The notes: a model not told the origin generated them from the sequence alone. A DNA stretch of 64,000 bases from JBBIQS01 sp037442205 (GCA_037442205.1 JBBIQS010000044.1:1-64000), one strand, 5' to 3'; counted from the stretch's first letter, positions 17,185-28,382 are shown. Translations and numbers: made by a program.

Positions 17185-17901
17185 ATGCGCGAAGCCATCA
17201 GCAGCCCTTCGGGCGCACGTTTCGACTTTCGATGGCTGGCGATCGCCGCGGTCGTGCTCGCTGCCGCCTGTACGCACGACGCCCCCAAGGCCGCCTGCGC
17301 CGCGGACACCGATTGCGGCGATGGCCGCAGCTGCGTCAACGGCGACTGCGTCCTGGTCGGCGCTTGCACCCCGACCAGCACGCCGCAGAAGTGCGGAGAC
17401 TCCGGCAGCGCCTGCCGCCAGCAGTGCACCGCGGGCAATCAGTGGGGACCGTGCCTCCCCGCGTCGGGTCCGACTGACTACCAGACCGATCCCCGCAACT
17501 GTGGCCGGTGCGGGAACGCCTGTCCGGCGCCCTTGCATGCATCGGCCCGTTGCGTCCAGGGGCGGTGCGGCCGCGGCCCGTGCGAGCAGGGATTCTTCGA
17601 CCTCGACGGCGACAAGACCTACGGCTGCGAATCGACCTGCAAGAACCGCGTGTGCACCGGGCCCGGTGGCGTGAAGACGCCGGTCACCGTCGAGCCGCTG
17701 CCGGAGACCGGCCCGGTGTTCCAGGCGCTCGTCGCCAGCAGCTCGCTTGGAGCGAGCCCGGGCGCGTCGGTGCAGACCGACTCCAAGCACACCAACACCG
17801 GGATCCTCGGGGAGCCGACACCTTCGACGAAGTGGGGTGTCGAGCAGTCCAACGCGAGCCACCGCCACCTTGGCGGGTTCATGTCGGTCGACCGGAAGTA
17901 G
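17185..17901 (+). CDS. Cys-rich lipoprotein of the ECF-caspase operon
   Basis: Exported lipoprotein of 238 residues (lipid Cys about residue 29, VVLAAACT). A six-Cys unit (CAADTDCGDGRSCVNGDC) like that of the 7329 protein is followed by further Cys pairs (CGRCGNAC, CVQGRCGRGPC) and a low-complexity Ser/Thr/Pro tail. The start lies 10 bases after the caspase stop, so it is the fourth gene of the operon. It could be a surface substrate or partner of the caspase, but no catalytic motif is present. Confidence 0.75.
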   Translation: MREAISSPSGARFDFRWLAIAAVVLAAACTHDAPKAACAADTDCGDGRSCVNGDCVLVGACTPTSTPQKCGDSGSACRQQCTAGNQWGPCLPASGPTDYQTDPRNCGRCGNACPAPLHASARCVQGRCGRGPCEQGFFDLDGDKTYGCESTCKNRVCTGPGGVKTPVTVEPLPETGPVFQALVASSSLGASPGASVQTDSKHTNTGILGEPTPSTKWGVEQSNASHRHLGGFMSVDRK

Positions 17902-17930
17902 GCCTTCTTCCCATTCACACAGGAGACACC

Positions 17931-20207
17931 ATGCGCACCCTCTCACTCGCGCTGGCGCTGGCGCTGCCCGCCCTCGCCGCCGCCCAAGTACCCGAGAAGC
18001 TCGGCTACCAGGGCCGCCTGCTCAAGGCCGACGGCTCTCCGGAGACCGGAATCCAGAAGCTCACCTTCTCGCTCTTCGCCAACGAGACCGGCGCCCCCGG
18101 TGAGACCCCGCTCTGGACCGAGGAGCAGAGCGTCCCGCTCTCCGACGGCTACTACGCCACCTTCCTCGGCGAGGTGAAGCCGCTCGGGAATGCCTTCGAC
18201 GGCAGCGACCGCTTCCTCGAGCTGGCCGTCTCCGGCTCGCCGCTCTCTCCGCGCCAGCGGGTCTCCTCGGTCCCCTATGCCCTGGTCTGCACCGACGCCC
18301 GCAATCTCAAGGGCGGCACCGTCAATGCCTCGAGCATCTCGGTGGCCGGCGGCGGCAGCATCTCCATCGGCGGGACCTCGGTCTTCGACTCTTCCGGCCA
18401 GCTGGCGGCGGGTGCGATTTCATCGGTTCCTCTGCCCTGGGCCAACGTGACCGGGGTAGGTTCGACCACCTCATGGCCCGGGACGGTGCCGTGGACGAGC
18501 GTCACGGGCGTGCCAACCTCCGACTCCGCGAACGTCAAGGATTTTGGCGCGCGAGGAGATGGGGTCACCGATGACACGAACGCCATTCAGGCGGCGCTTA
18601 CCAGCCTCGGAGGGCACGGGAAGCTCGTCTTCGCCCCAGGCGCCAAATACCGATGCGGACAGGTCAACGTGCCGCCCGGTTTCGACGGTCTACATCTTGA
18701 CCTCAATGGATCCACGATACTTGCAATTTCGACCTTCACCTTCGTCTTCGGCACCTCTTCGGATTCTCCAACGAGCCGGGGCCTGCTCGTCGAAAACGGC
18801 ACTTTCGACCAGGCGCCTTCGACTGACTTCGGGCGATACATCGCGGCCCTCGGCACGCGCGATGCCATCATCAGGAATTGTCTGTTCCGGCGGCCGGGAA
18901 ACGGCGCCGTCTACGTGTCCGTCGGAAGCGAAGACATCACGGTCGAGGAATGCCGATTCGAGGGCACGACCCTCGGATTGAGCCGAGCCGTCTGGTTCGA
19001 CGGCTCCGCTGCCTCCGACTTTGCGTCCCAGTTGCTCGACACGACCACGCTGCTACGCAATGGTGTGCCGCTGCCGACCCACGCCACGCGACACGGGCTG
19101 GTCCGGGACAACATCATAGTCGGCGCGCAATACGGCGTTTACCTGATGAACGCCCGTGAGGTAACGGTTGAAGGCAATGCGATCGACATCTCCGGCTCCG
19201 GCGGGCGCTGCGTAGCGATCAACGCGTACTCTCCCGGGGCGCGTGTCATCGACAACCGATGCCGCTCCGACCGTGCCGCCACCGGCGTCCTCATCACGCA
19301 GGCGTCCAACGACGTGGTCCTCAGGGGCAACGTCTTCGAGGGAGATTTTGGAGGCGGCCACGCCATTCACGTGCAGTACGGCGCCGAGGCCATCATCGCT
19401 GACAACGACTTCAACGCGGATGGCTCCACGATGATCGAGGTCAACACGGGCGGGTCCATGGTCGTCGAACGATGCAGCTTCAACAGGCCCTCCGGCCTCG
19501 CTCCTGGCGAACGGGACATCTTGGTCACGACACTCGACGCCGCATCGCTTTCCGAAGGGGCTTCGGCCTCCGTCCTGCCGGGGAGCATCATCCGCTCGAA
19601 CACCTTTCGTCACCGCGGCAATGCAGTTCTCTTTCTGCAGCGAACTTCGACGAGCGGAAACAGTGCCGGCATCGCGGAATCCGTGGTGCGCGACAACATC
19701 TTCATGAATCGGGACAAATTCAATTTCAGTCAGGGTCAGGCTCCGGTCGCCGTCTCGAACCCCAACCGCGCGAAACCGATGTCGTTTTCGATGCGTAATA
19801 ACGTCGTGACGCCGACTGGGGGGACCCTGAATCAGACGGTAGCCGCGGGAGACGTCTCGCCATCGATGATGAGCGCGGACGTCCATGTCGCTACGTTCTT
19901 TGTCAGCGTGTCGCCGGGAACCCCACCCGTCGTATCCCAGCTCGGAGGAACGCCAATGGGCCTCGCGGTGTCGCGCTCTGCCCATGATCTGGTGCTATCC
20001 CCCCGCACGTCGCCGACACCCGGGGGTGCCGTGGCTCGCGTCCTCGCGTTCACTCCCGCATCGGCGAATCTCGCGAGCCTCCGCGTCGCGGATTGGAGTA
20101 ACGCGAACCTCCTGGTCACCGCGGTTGGAGCCTCAGGCACAAACCTGAGCGGCGCATTGGATTCCTTCTCGTTCTACGTCACCCAGATTCAGGAACGCGG
20201 TGACTGA
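17931..20207 (+). CDS. Modular exported pectate-lyase-3/tailspike-like beta-helix protein
   Basis: Exported protein of 758 residues; AGGAG lies 5 bases before ATG 17931 and the signal is MRTLSLALALALPALAAA. Residues about 20-130 are the 'GYQGRLLKADGSPETG' module also found at 11573-12655. From about residue 203 it carries the hallmark of Pectate_lyase_3/tailspike proteins (VKDFGARGDGVTDDTNAIQAAL), followed by a beta-helix ('GLVRDNIIVGAQYGVYLMNAREVTVEGNAIDI') and a C-terminal part from about 610. The DNA from about 18540 onward looks clearly less GC-rich and uses more A/T third positions than the first module, which suggests the beta-helix part was acquired separately. Polysaccharide binding or cleavage is a family-based guess. 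Confidence 0.8.
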   Translation: MRTLSLALALALPALAAAQVPEKLGYQGRLLKADGSPETGIQKLTFSLFANETGAPGETPLWTEEQSVPLSDGYYATFLGEVKPLGNAFDGSDRFLELAVSGSPLSPRQRVSSVPYALVCTDARNLKGGTVNASSISVAGGGSISIGGTSVFDSSGQLAAGAISSVPLPWANVTGVGSTTSWPGTVPWTSVTGVPTSDSANVKDFGARGDGVTDDTNAIQAALTSLGGHGKLVFAPGAKYRCGQVNVPPGFDGLHLDLNGSTILAISTFTFVFGTSSDSPTSRGLLVENGTFDQAPSTDFGRYIAALGTRDAIIRNCLFRRPGNGAVYVSVGSEDITVEECRFEGTTLGLSRAVWFDGSAASDFASQLLDTTTLLRNGVPLPTHATRHGLVRDNIIVGAQYGVYLMNAREVTVEGNAIDISGSGGRCVAINAYSPGARVIDNRCRSDRAATGVLITQASNDVVLRGNVFEGDFGGGHAIHVQYGAEAIIADNDFNADGSTMIEVNTGGSMVVERCSFNRPSGLAPGERDILVTTLDAASLSEGASASVLPGSIIRSNTFRHRGNAVLFLQRTSTSGNSAGIAESVVRDNIFMNRDKFNFSQGQAPVAVSNPNRAKPMSFSMRNNVVTPTGGTLNQTVAAGDVSPSMMSADVHVATFFVSVSPGTPPVVSQLGGTPMGLAVSRSAHDLVLSPRTSPTPGGAVARVLAFTPASANLASLRVADWSNANLLVTAVGASGTNLSGALDSFSFYVTQIQERGD

Positions 20208-20455
20208 GCCCGAGCCAGCCTCGCGTTCCCCTGTTTGTGCGCGAGTCTTCGGTAAGTCGTGTGGGCGCCAGGGGACCGAGGGCCAGATGTGGGCGCCATC
20301 GGTTCCGGCGCCGGCATCGGGCTCGATTCAGCATCGGCCAAGCCCTGGCCAGCGTGTTCGGCCACCGCCGCGTCTCGGCCCGCGAGAGGTTCCGAGCCAC
20401 CGCCGGCGAGAAAGGGCCACGCGATGACCAACGGCAGGATCAGAGGCAGGTCATC

Positions 20456-21181
20456 TCATCTGCTCCGCGCTCGCTGCCTGCGCTCACGCTTTCCCTCTCC
20501 CCGCGTCCGCTCCGCGCCGCCCTTGACGGCCAGGATCACCAGGTGGCGCTTGCCGCCCTTCTCTCCGCGCTCGCTGACCCGGCACTGCTTCACTGAGAAA
20601 CCCGCCTGCTGCAGCCGCTCGCGGTAGGCCTCGTCCGGAGAGGCAGACCAGACCCCGAGCACGCCCCCGGCGCGCAGCGCCTCGCGGCACGCGGCGATGC
20701 CGTGCCAGCCGTAGAGCCGCTCGTTGGCCGGATCGACCAGCGCGGTGGGCCCGTTGTCCACGTCGAGCATGATCGCGTCGAAGGCATTTCGGGCCTTGGC
20801 CAGGCGCTCTCCCACGTCGCCGATTTCGACCTGCACCCGCCGGTCGTCGAGAGGACGCCCGGCGAGGTGCGACAACTTGCTGCGGTTCCACTCCACCAGC
20901 GCCGGCGAGAGCTCGGCCACCACCACCCTGGCATCGACCGGCACCCGATCGAGCGCGGCGCGCACGGTGAAACCCAGCCCCAGGCCGCCGATCAGGATCG
21001 AGTCGCGCTTGGCCGCCCGCTCCAAGGTGAGCGCCGCCAGCGCGTCCTCCGAGCCGTGGGCCCGGCTGCTCATCAGCACCTTGCTGTCGACGCGCACCAC
21101 CCACTCTTCGCCGCGCCGCGCCAATACCAGCTCGGATCCGCCCGGCGCGGCGGCGCGATCGACGATTTCCCAAGGAAGCAT
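20456..21181 (-). CDS. Spermidine-synthase-like SAM-fold protein
   Basis: Cytoplasmic protein of 241 residues. The start at ATG 21181 is preferred because it gives the conserved family opening MLPWEIVDRAAAPGG and has GGAGGT upstream (spacing somewhat long). The Rossmann-type site shows 'SILIGGLGLGFTVRAAL', 'VVVAELSPALVEWN' and the acidic 'DAIMLDVDNGP', as in the spermidine synthase/SpeE-like superfamily. Stand-alone members of this family in proteobacteria are annotated as spermidine synthase or methyltransferase, and the true substrate is unclear; no SAM decarboxylase gene is nearby. The basic C-terminal tail (GERTRGEGKRERRQRARSR type) is unusual. It is followed at 37 bases by the DTW-domain gene on the same strand upstream. 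Confidence 0.75.
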   Translation of the reverse strand: MLPWEIVDRAAAPGGSELVLARRGEEWVVRVDSKVLMSSRAHGSEDALAALTLERAAKRDSILIGGLGLGFTVRAALDRVPVDARVVVAELSPALVEWNRSKLSHLAGRPLDDRRVQVEIGDVGERLAKARNAFDAIMLDVDNGPTALVDPANERLYGWHGIAACREALRAGGVLGVWSASPDEAYRERLQQAGFSVKQCRVSERGEKGGKRHLVILAVKGGAERTRGEGKRERRQRARSR

Positions 21182-21218
21182 CTGTGTGCGTGACCTCCGA
21201 ACGACGAAGCGCCCTACC

Positions 21219-21854
21219 CTATCCCAGCTTTCGCGACGCCATGCCCGCGGGCGCGTCATGCGCTCGCCGATGCCTCTCGCGCGCAGGCTTATCCGAGGAT
21301 TCGCCCCTCAGTCGCATCGCCCGATCGACCGCGACGGCGTGCAGCGTGCGCAGCTGCTGGGCACCGCCGGCCTCGCCCAGCACGTCCAGCGCATAGGCGA
21401 TCGCCTCCAGTGTGGACATGCCTTGGGCGCCACCTGGGCGCCGAAGCCGCGCCGCGGCCGGCGCCGAGGGAAGGGACAGCCGGGCCATCTTCTGAAGTTG
21501 GGGAAGCCGCTGCACCATCCGCCGCGCCTGGCTCCAGGTCCCGTCGGGAACCACGATCACCCGCGGGAGCGGAGACGGCAGCTCGGTCGAATGCGGCGAC
21601 GGATAGAGCAGGCAGGCGTCGCGGACCTCGAGCGCCGCAGCCTCGCGCGAGGCCCCGGGCACTGCGTAGTCGACGAGCTCCCCTCCCTCCAGCGCCAGCG
21701 CCGCCCAGCGCGCGGTGTTCGTCAGCCGCTGCAGCTCGCTGGCGTGCCTCAGGATCACGAAGCGGAACGGCGTGCGCAGCCGCGGCACGTCGGCGCAGAG
21801 GCAGAGTGGCTCCGGGAAGAGGCAGCGGGGACAGCGGGCGAGGGTCGAGGTCAC
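21219..21854 (-). CDS. DTW-domain protein (tRNA-uridine aminocarboxypropyltransferase)
   Basis: Protein of about 211 residues. It shows the zinc-binding start CPRCLFPEPLCLC, 'FRFVILRHASELQRLTNTARWAALAL', the DTW signature region 'VVPDGTWSQARRMVQRLP' and 'MSTLEAIAYAL'. DTW proteins (TapT/TuaA type) transfer the aminocarboxypropyl group of SAM to a tRNA uridine to give acp3U. The start is uncertain: GTG 21854 places the zinc motif near the N-terminus as in relatives, while the frame is open back to a TTG at 21965. It lies immediately upstream of the spermidine-synthase-like gene on the same strand and is divergent from the kinase at 22092. Confidence 0.78.
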   Translation of the reverse strand: MTSTLARCPRCLFPEPLCLCADVPRLRTPFRFVILRHASELQRLTNTARWAALALEGGELVDYAVPGASREAAALEVRDACLLYPSPHSTELPSPLPRVIVVPDGTWSQARRMVQRLPQLQKMARLSLPSAPAAARLRRPGGAQGMSTLEAIAYALDVLGEAGGAQQLRTLHAVAVDRAMRLRGESSDKPARERHRRAHDAPAGMASRKLG

Positions 21855-22091
21855 GAGCGCCGGCGGATCTAGCACGGTCTGGCGCCCAGCACCCGTCCAG
21901 CACTCGACCTCCCTGGGAGGTCTCCAAGTCGAGCCCGGCCAGCCATCCGCCAGCCGACGCTGCAACCGCGCCTGGCGACTCGGCGATGGCAGCCCGCCGC
22001 CGGATGCTTACCTAGGCTCCTCGCCTTGACCTCGACCCCGAGCGGCATCCCAACGGGGCCGAGCATCCCCCTTAGCCGCGGAGGAGCCCCG

Positions 22092-24270
<2,179 letters not shown>

Positions 24271-24299
<29 letters not shown>

Positions 24300-24858
24300 C
24301 TGCGTCGCGCTCCTGGTGCTGTCGCTCGCGCAGCCGGCCTTCGCCCAGGGCCAGCCGGAGAGCGCGGCCCGCGAGCGCTTCGAGGCCGCCCGCTCCGCCT
24401 ACGATCAGGGCCAGCTGGAGAAGGCGCTCCAGCTCTACACCGAGGCCTACGATCTCAAGCCGCTGCCTCCGTTTCTCTTCAACGTCGCCCAGTGCCACCG
24501 GCTGCTGGGCCACCTCGACCGGGCCGGCTTCTTCTACGAGCGCTTCCTGGAGCTGGCGCCAGATCATCCCAGCGCCGGGCTGGCGCGGGAGCTGCTGGCG
24601 GAGGTGCGGCTCAACGAGAGGAGGCGCCAGGAGGGAATCGCCCGCGAGCGCGAGGTGACGCTGGTGCGGCTGTCGCTGGCCAAGGCCGAGGCCGAGCTGC
24701 TGCTGGAGAAGCAGCGGGCACAGTCCAAGTCGGTCTTCGGCCAGTGGTGGTTCTGGACCGGGGTGGGCGCGGCGGCGGCCACCACCACCGCCGCGCTGGC
24801 CACCGTCCTGATCGTCGCCGCGCAGCGTCCGGCTCCGGCCAGCGCGGGAGGCCAGTGA
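24271..24858 (+). CDS. TPR protein with signal peptide and C-terminal membrane helix
   Basis: Protein of 195 residues overlapping the kinase gene by 29 bases, with AAAGGTG upstream. It has a signal peptide (to about residue 25, PAFAQG), one or two TPR units at about 30-100 ('RFEAARSAYDQGQLEKALQLYTEAYDLKPLPPFLFNVAQCHRLLG' type), a charged helical region (about 110-150) and a C-terminal hydrophobic helix (about 157-180). Such small TPR proteins frequently accompany PEGA kinases in myxobacteria, so it is likely a periplasmic partner of the preceding kinase. Binding target unknown. Confidence 0.78.
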
Positions 24859-24867
24859 GCCCGGCTC

Positions 24868-24884
24868 GCCTCCGCCGGGGAGGC
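24868..24884 (+). terminator. Short hairpin between convergent genes
   Basis: GCCTCC-gccgg-GGAGGC forms a 6-bp stem 9 bases after the TPR gene stop and 19 bases from the stop of the convergent octaheme gene. No T-tract follows, so it is at best a weak or bidirectional terminator. Confidence 0.3.
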
Positions 24885-24903
24885 AGGGTCGACCGCCGGC
24901 GAG

Positions 24904-26469
24904 CTACTTCGGCCCGCTCTCCTTCGCCGGCTTCTCCGCCCCGCGCCCGGCCTGCTCCTGCAGGAACCAGGAGTGCTCGGGCTTGGCGAGGATCTGGTCG
25001 ATGACTGCGTTGACCGCCTTCGCCTGCGCCGCCTTGCCCTGGGAGGCCGCGCGCGCCGCCAGCTCGCGGGCCTGGGGGATGAGCTTCATGTAGAAGTCCT
25101 CGGCCACCTCGTACATGCCGTGCCAGTGGGCGTAGTCCGGGGCCATCATCGCCGCGCCGTGGCGGGCGCGCCGCCCCTCGTGGTGCCAGAGGTAGAACCA
25201 GGTCCACTCGATCTCGTCGCGGAACTGCCCCTTGGCCACCAGCCCCTGCCGATAGAGCTCGTTCATCAGCTCGAGCCCCGGCTTGGCGAACTTCTCGTTG
25301 TAGAGCGTCACGAAGTCGTCGTATTGGCGGTAGAAGCCGTCGACGTAGCCGGGGGCGTGGCAGACCGTGCAGGCCTGCTTCATCCGCTCGCGCTTGCTCG
25401 CCGCCGAGTCGGCCACCAGGGCCTGGCGCTTCTGCGGGTCCTGCTCGGTGATCACCCGCCGCTCGGCGTCGGTGTCCATCGGCAGCGAGACCGCCGGGCG
25501 GTTGGTCCAGCTGATGCGCTCGCCGGGATCGTGCGTCACCTTGCCGCCATTGACGTTGGCCGACAGGTGGCAGCTGGCGCAGGTCGGGGCCTGCGAGTAG
25601 TCCTTGCCCAGCACCCAGGTCTTGGCGTCGAGGTTCATCTTGTCCTTGAGATCGCGGAAGGCCACCCCGTGCTTGGACTCGTCGTAGATCTCCTTCTGCG
25701 GATGGTCCGGGCCCAGGTGGCACTTGGCGCAGTTCTCCGGCTGGCGGGCGCGGCGCGCCGAGAAGTCGTGGCGGCTGTGGCAGGCCGCGCAGCTGCCGCG
25801 CGAGCCGTCGAGGTTGAGCCGGCCGATGCCGGTGTTTGGCCAGCTCGAGCTGTCGAAGAGCGGCTTGCCGTCGCCGTCGCGCTGCACGCGCGCCAGCGCC
25901 GCGGCCGCGGTGGGCTTGCCATCGGGCCCGGGCTTGAGGTCGTCGACAGTGACCGGCGCCCCTTCCTTGGCCAGGAGGGCCAGCTTCCCTCCGTGGCACT
26001 GCTGGCAGCCTGACTGAGCACTCGCCAGACCGTTGACCGGGGCGCCCTTGCCGGCGTGCGGGTTGAAGGGAGCCCGGGCGCCCTCGACGGTCTCGGCCAG
26101 GTAGTTATCGAGCGAGGCCAGGATGTTGCCCGCCTTGGCGTGGTGGCTGCGCTCGAACTGCTGATCCTCCTCCTTGTGGCAGCGGGCGCAGTCGCGCGGC
26201 GTCACCACGGTGGCGATGGTGGCGCCGTTGTGCTCGAAGGCGTCGGCCTCGCCCTTCTCGGCGAGATGGCAGTCGTAGCAGCCGATGCCGCGCGCCGCGT
26301 GGCTGCTGCCCTTCCACTGGTCGACGATCCCCGGGGTGACCGTGGCGTGGCACTCCAGGCACGCTTGGTTGGCGGGCGAGAGCTTCTCCGGCTTGGCCTT
26401 GGCCTGAGCCGCCAGCGGGACGGCGGGGGCAAAGGCCAGGCAGATGGCGAGAGCGATTCTGGAAAGCAT
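24904..26469 (-). CDS. Octaheme c-type cytochrome, hydroxylamine oxidoreductase (HAO) family
   Basis: Exported cytochrome of 521 residues with GGAGGC before ATG 26469 and a signal peptide (MLSRIALAICLAFAPAVPLAAQA). It has exactly eight CxxCH motifs: CLECH, CYDCH, CARCH, CQQCH, CAACH, CAKCH, CASCH, CTVCH. The C-terminal part 'YVDGFYRQYDDFVTLYNEKF' and 'HWHGMYEVAEDFYMKLIPQ' fits the HAO fold. Family members either oxidise hydroxylamine or, in anaerobes, reduce nitrite or hydroxylamine to ammonium; the direction cannot be decided here because I cannot place the Tyr that crosslinks heme P460 without an alignment. The gene follows rtcB by 171 bases and lies near the tetraheme/NrfD operon, which could supply electrons. 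Confidence 0.85.
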   Translation of the reverse strand: MLSRIALAICLAFAPAVPLAAQAKAKPEKLSPANQACLECHATVTPGIVDQWKGSSHAARGIGCYDCHLAEKGEADAFEHNGATIATVVTPRDCARCHKEEDQQFERSHHAKAGNILASLDNYLAETVEGARAPFNPHAGKGAPVNGLASAQSGCQQCHGGKLALLAKEGAPVTVDDLKPGPDGKPTAAAALARVQRDGDGKPLFDSSSWPNTGIGRLNLDGSRGSCAACHSRHDFSARRARQPENCAKCHLGPDHPQKEIYDESKHGVAFRDLKDKMNLDAKTWVLGKDYSQAPTCASCHLSANVNGGKVTHDPGERISWTNRPAVSLPMDTDAERRVITEQDPQKRQALVADSAASKRERMKQACTVCHAPGYVDGFYRQYDDFVTLYNEKFAKPGLELMNELYRQGLVAKGQFRDEIEWTWFYLWHHEGRRARHGAAMMAPDYAHWHGMYEVAEDFYMKLIPQARELAARAASQGKAAQAKAVNAVIDQILAKPEHSWFLQEQAGRGAEKPAKESGPK

Positions 26470-26640
26470 GGAGCCTCCGACGCGCGAGTGCCGCACACCG
26501 CGGACCGTGACGACGCGAACATCTCACTCTTCGCCCGGCAGCGAATTGATCTGCATCAAGAGATTTGGGGGGCGCCAACGAGGCCGGGAGGGGAGCCGCC
26601 GGCGAGAGCAGCGCCTCCTCGGCCTCTGACGCCAGCGACC

Positions 26641-27804
26641 TCAGCGCCCCTTGAAGACCGCAATCGGCTCGAGCCGCAGCAGCGGGCGCACCAGGTCCTC
26701 CTGCGCGGCCAGGACCTCGCGGATGTCCCGGTACACCGCCGGCGCCTCCTCGACCAGGGCGTCGGCCCGCCGCGGATCAAAGACCACCCGGCGCATCGCC
26801 CGCTCCAGCTCGCCGCGGCGGATGGTCTCCCGCGCCTCGCGGCGGGTCATGACTCGCCCCGCTCCGTGAGAAGCGGATCCGAAGGAGCTCGGCTCGCCCA
26901 GGCCCTCGACCAGGTAGGAGGCGGTGCCCATCGAGCCGGGGATGACGGCGCGCGCCCCCGCAGGAGCGGCGATGGCTCCCTTGCGATGAATCCACAGCGG
27001 GCTCCCGAAGTGCTCTTCGCGAGCGACGAAGTTGTGGGAGACGTCGAGCCTGCTCGCCTCGTCGGCGAGGGCCCCAACCTCTTCCTGCAGGACCTCGATC
27101 GTCTGCTCGAGCAATCGATCCCGGTTGGCTCTGGCGAAATCGAGGGCCCACTGCAGATCGCCGAGGAAGGCCTTGCCCGCTTCGGTTCCCACTGGAATGC
27201 CAGCCAGCGGCTTCGGCGCGATGCTCTCCGCGGCCCGGCAGTGGTGAACGCCGATTGCGCTTCCCAGGCCGCGCGACCCCGAGTGGACCAGAATCCACAG
27301 GTCGCCGCCCGCGTCGCGGTCGAGCTCGACGAAGTGATTGCCTCCGCCGAGGGTCCCGAGGTGCCGTCGGGCCAGGCGCTCGCGGGTGTGCTCCAGGGCG
27401 CTGGTCGAGAGCGGAGCCTGCAGCAGCGCCTCCGGTACCTGGGCTCCGCGGCCCCGATGACCCTCGTCTCCCGACGGGAATCGCTTGGTCAGCGTCGCCA
27501 GGAGGCGTTCGAGCTGCTGGCGAGACAGCGTGGATGCCGGGCAATCGAAACGGACCGCGGCGATGCCGCAGCCGAGGTCGCCTCCCAGCGCCGCCGGTAC
27601 CAGCACCTCTCGGGTCGAGAAGACGGTGCCCACCGCCACTCCCTCGGCGACGTGGACGTCGGGCATCGCCGCCACGCCCTCCGCGGCCCACGGACGCGAG
27701 GCAACCTGCTGCAGCAATCGCAGCGCGCCCGCGGGGAGATCGGGCGCCCAGACGCGGATCGGCACTCCTCCCTCCGCGCCGTTGGGGACGATTACTCCGG
27801 GCAT
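26641..27804 (-). CDS. rtcB: RNA-splicing ligase RtcB
   Basis: RNA ligase of 387 residues that joins 2',3'-cyclic phosphate and 5'-OH RNA ends using GTP and Mn2+. Family motifs are all visible: GGDLGCG with the metal-binding Asp/Cys (about residues 74-80), GGGNHFVE, HSGSRGLG, SHNFV, GSMGTASY and the guanylylated-His motif SHGAGR. It is a normal-length short RtcB. Its start overlaps the end of the RbfA-like gene by 13 bases (27792-27804), so the two are translationally coupled. An RNA-repair role acting on ribosomal or tRNA damage is suggested by that pairing. Confidence 0.92.
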   Translation of the reverse strand: MPGVIVPNGAEGGVPIRVWAPDLPAGALRLLQQVASRPWAAEGVAAMPDVHVAEGVAVGTVFSTREVLVPAALGGDLGCGIAAVRFDCPASTLSRQQLERLLATLTKRFPSGDEGHRGRGAQVPEALLQAPLSTSALEHTRERLARRHLGTLGGGNHFVELDRDAGGDLWILVHSGSRGLGSAIGVHHCRAAESIAPKPLAGIPVGTEAGKAFLGDLQWALDFARANRDRLLEQTIEVLQEEVGALADEASRLDVSHNFVAREEHFGSPLWIHRKGAIAAPAGARAVIPGSMGTASYLVEGLGEPSSFGSASHGAGRVMTRREARETIRRGELERAMRRVVFDPRRADALVEEAPAVYRDIREVLAAQEDLVRPLLRLEPIAVFKGR

Positions 27805-28187
27805 GGCTCACCTCCTTCCTCGGCGAGCCCGACGAAGTGGAACCCGAGAGTCGGCACCTGCCGAAGCTCGAGGGTCGAGGCCAGGCTCGCCCGCAGAAAC
27901 CCGGAGGCCCGCTCCAGGGCTGCCAGCGTCCTCAAGCGCACCGATCGCTCGTCGGTCCGCCGCGGCGCCTGGACGCAGTAGGGAATTCGGGCGTGCCCGC
28001 CGTCTGGAGACAGCTCCAGCGCCAGTGGCTTCACGCCCTGCAGCCGCGGATCCGCTGCTTCGTCGAGCGCTCGGCGCAGCTCTTCGAGCAGCAACCGCTC
28101 ACTGCGGACTCTTCTGAAATGGGACTGCGGAGACAACTCTTCCGCGCGCGCACCCCGCGCGCGGCTGCTGCGACTTCTCTTGGACAT
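27792..28187 (-). CDS. rbfA: RbfA-like ribosome-binding factor coupled to rtcB
   Basis: Protein of 131 residues with the RbfA pattern: 'FRRVRSERLLLEELRRALDEAADPRL', 'LELSPDGGHARIPYCV', 'RASGFLRASLASTLELRQVPTLGFHF'. RbfA is a KH-fold factor that binds the 30S subunit and helps 16S rRNA 5'-end maturation. An Arg/Ser-rich N-terminal extension (about 20 residues) precedes the domain. It is not in the usual nusA-infB-rbfA setting but overlaps rtcB, so it may be a second, specialised copy. Whether the genome has another rbfA cannot be seen. Confidence 0.82.
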   Translation of the reverse strand: MSKRSRSSRARGARAEELSPQSHFRRVRSERLLLEELRRALDEAADPRLQGVKPLALELSPDGGHARIPYCVQAPRRTDERSVRLRTLAALERASGFLRASLASTLELRQVPTLGFHFVGLAEEGGEPCPE

Positions 28188-28382
28188 GAGATCAGATCCC
28201 TGCGCGGCCGAGCGCCCGAAGGGCGCGGCCCGAGCGATTCAAAGCGTGCTCGCGAAGCGTGGGAGCCTGATCGCCGAGAAGCGGCGGGGCCTTAGAACAG
28301 CTTCGCGGAGCGTCCCAGATGGATCTGAATTTGGGCAGCCATGGGGACCTCCGCGTAAAACTCGGCGCAAGCGAGCTCAGCG

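Noticed and set aside
20208..20455. Possible ATP synthase c-subunit-like relic (short stretch reading GAIGSGAGIG and, in another frame, GQALASVF)
   Set aside because: The similarity is only a few residues, in different frames, and without helices on both sides; composition of a GC-rich gap can give it by chance.
21219..21965. Longer N-terminal form of the DTW protein starting at TTG 21965
   Set aside because: The extra 37 residues have no recognisable features, no ribosome site and move the zinc motif far from the N-terminus; a start near 21854 fits the family better, though this is not certain.
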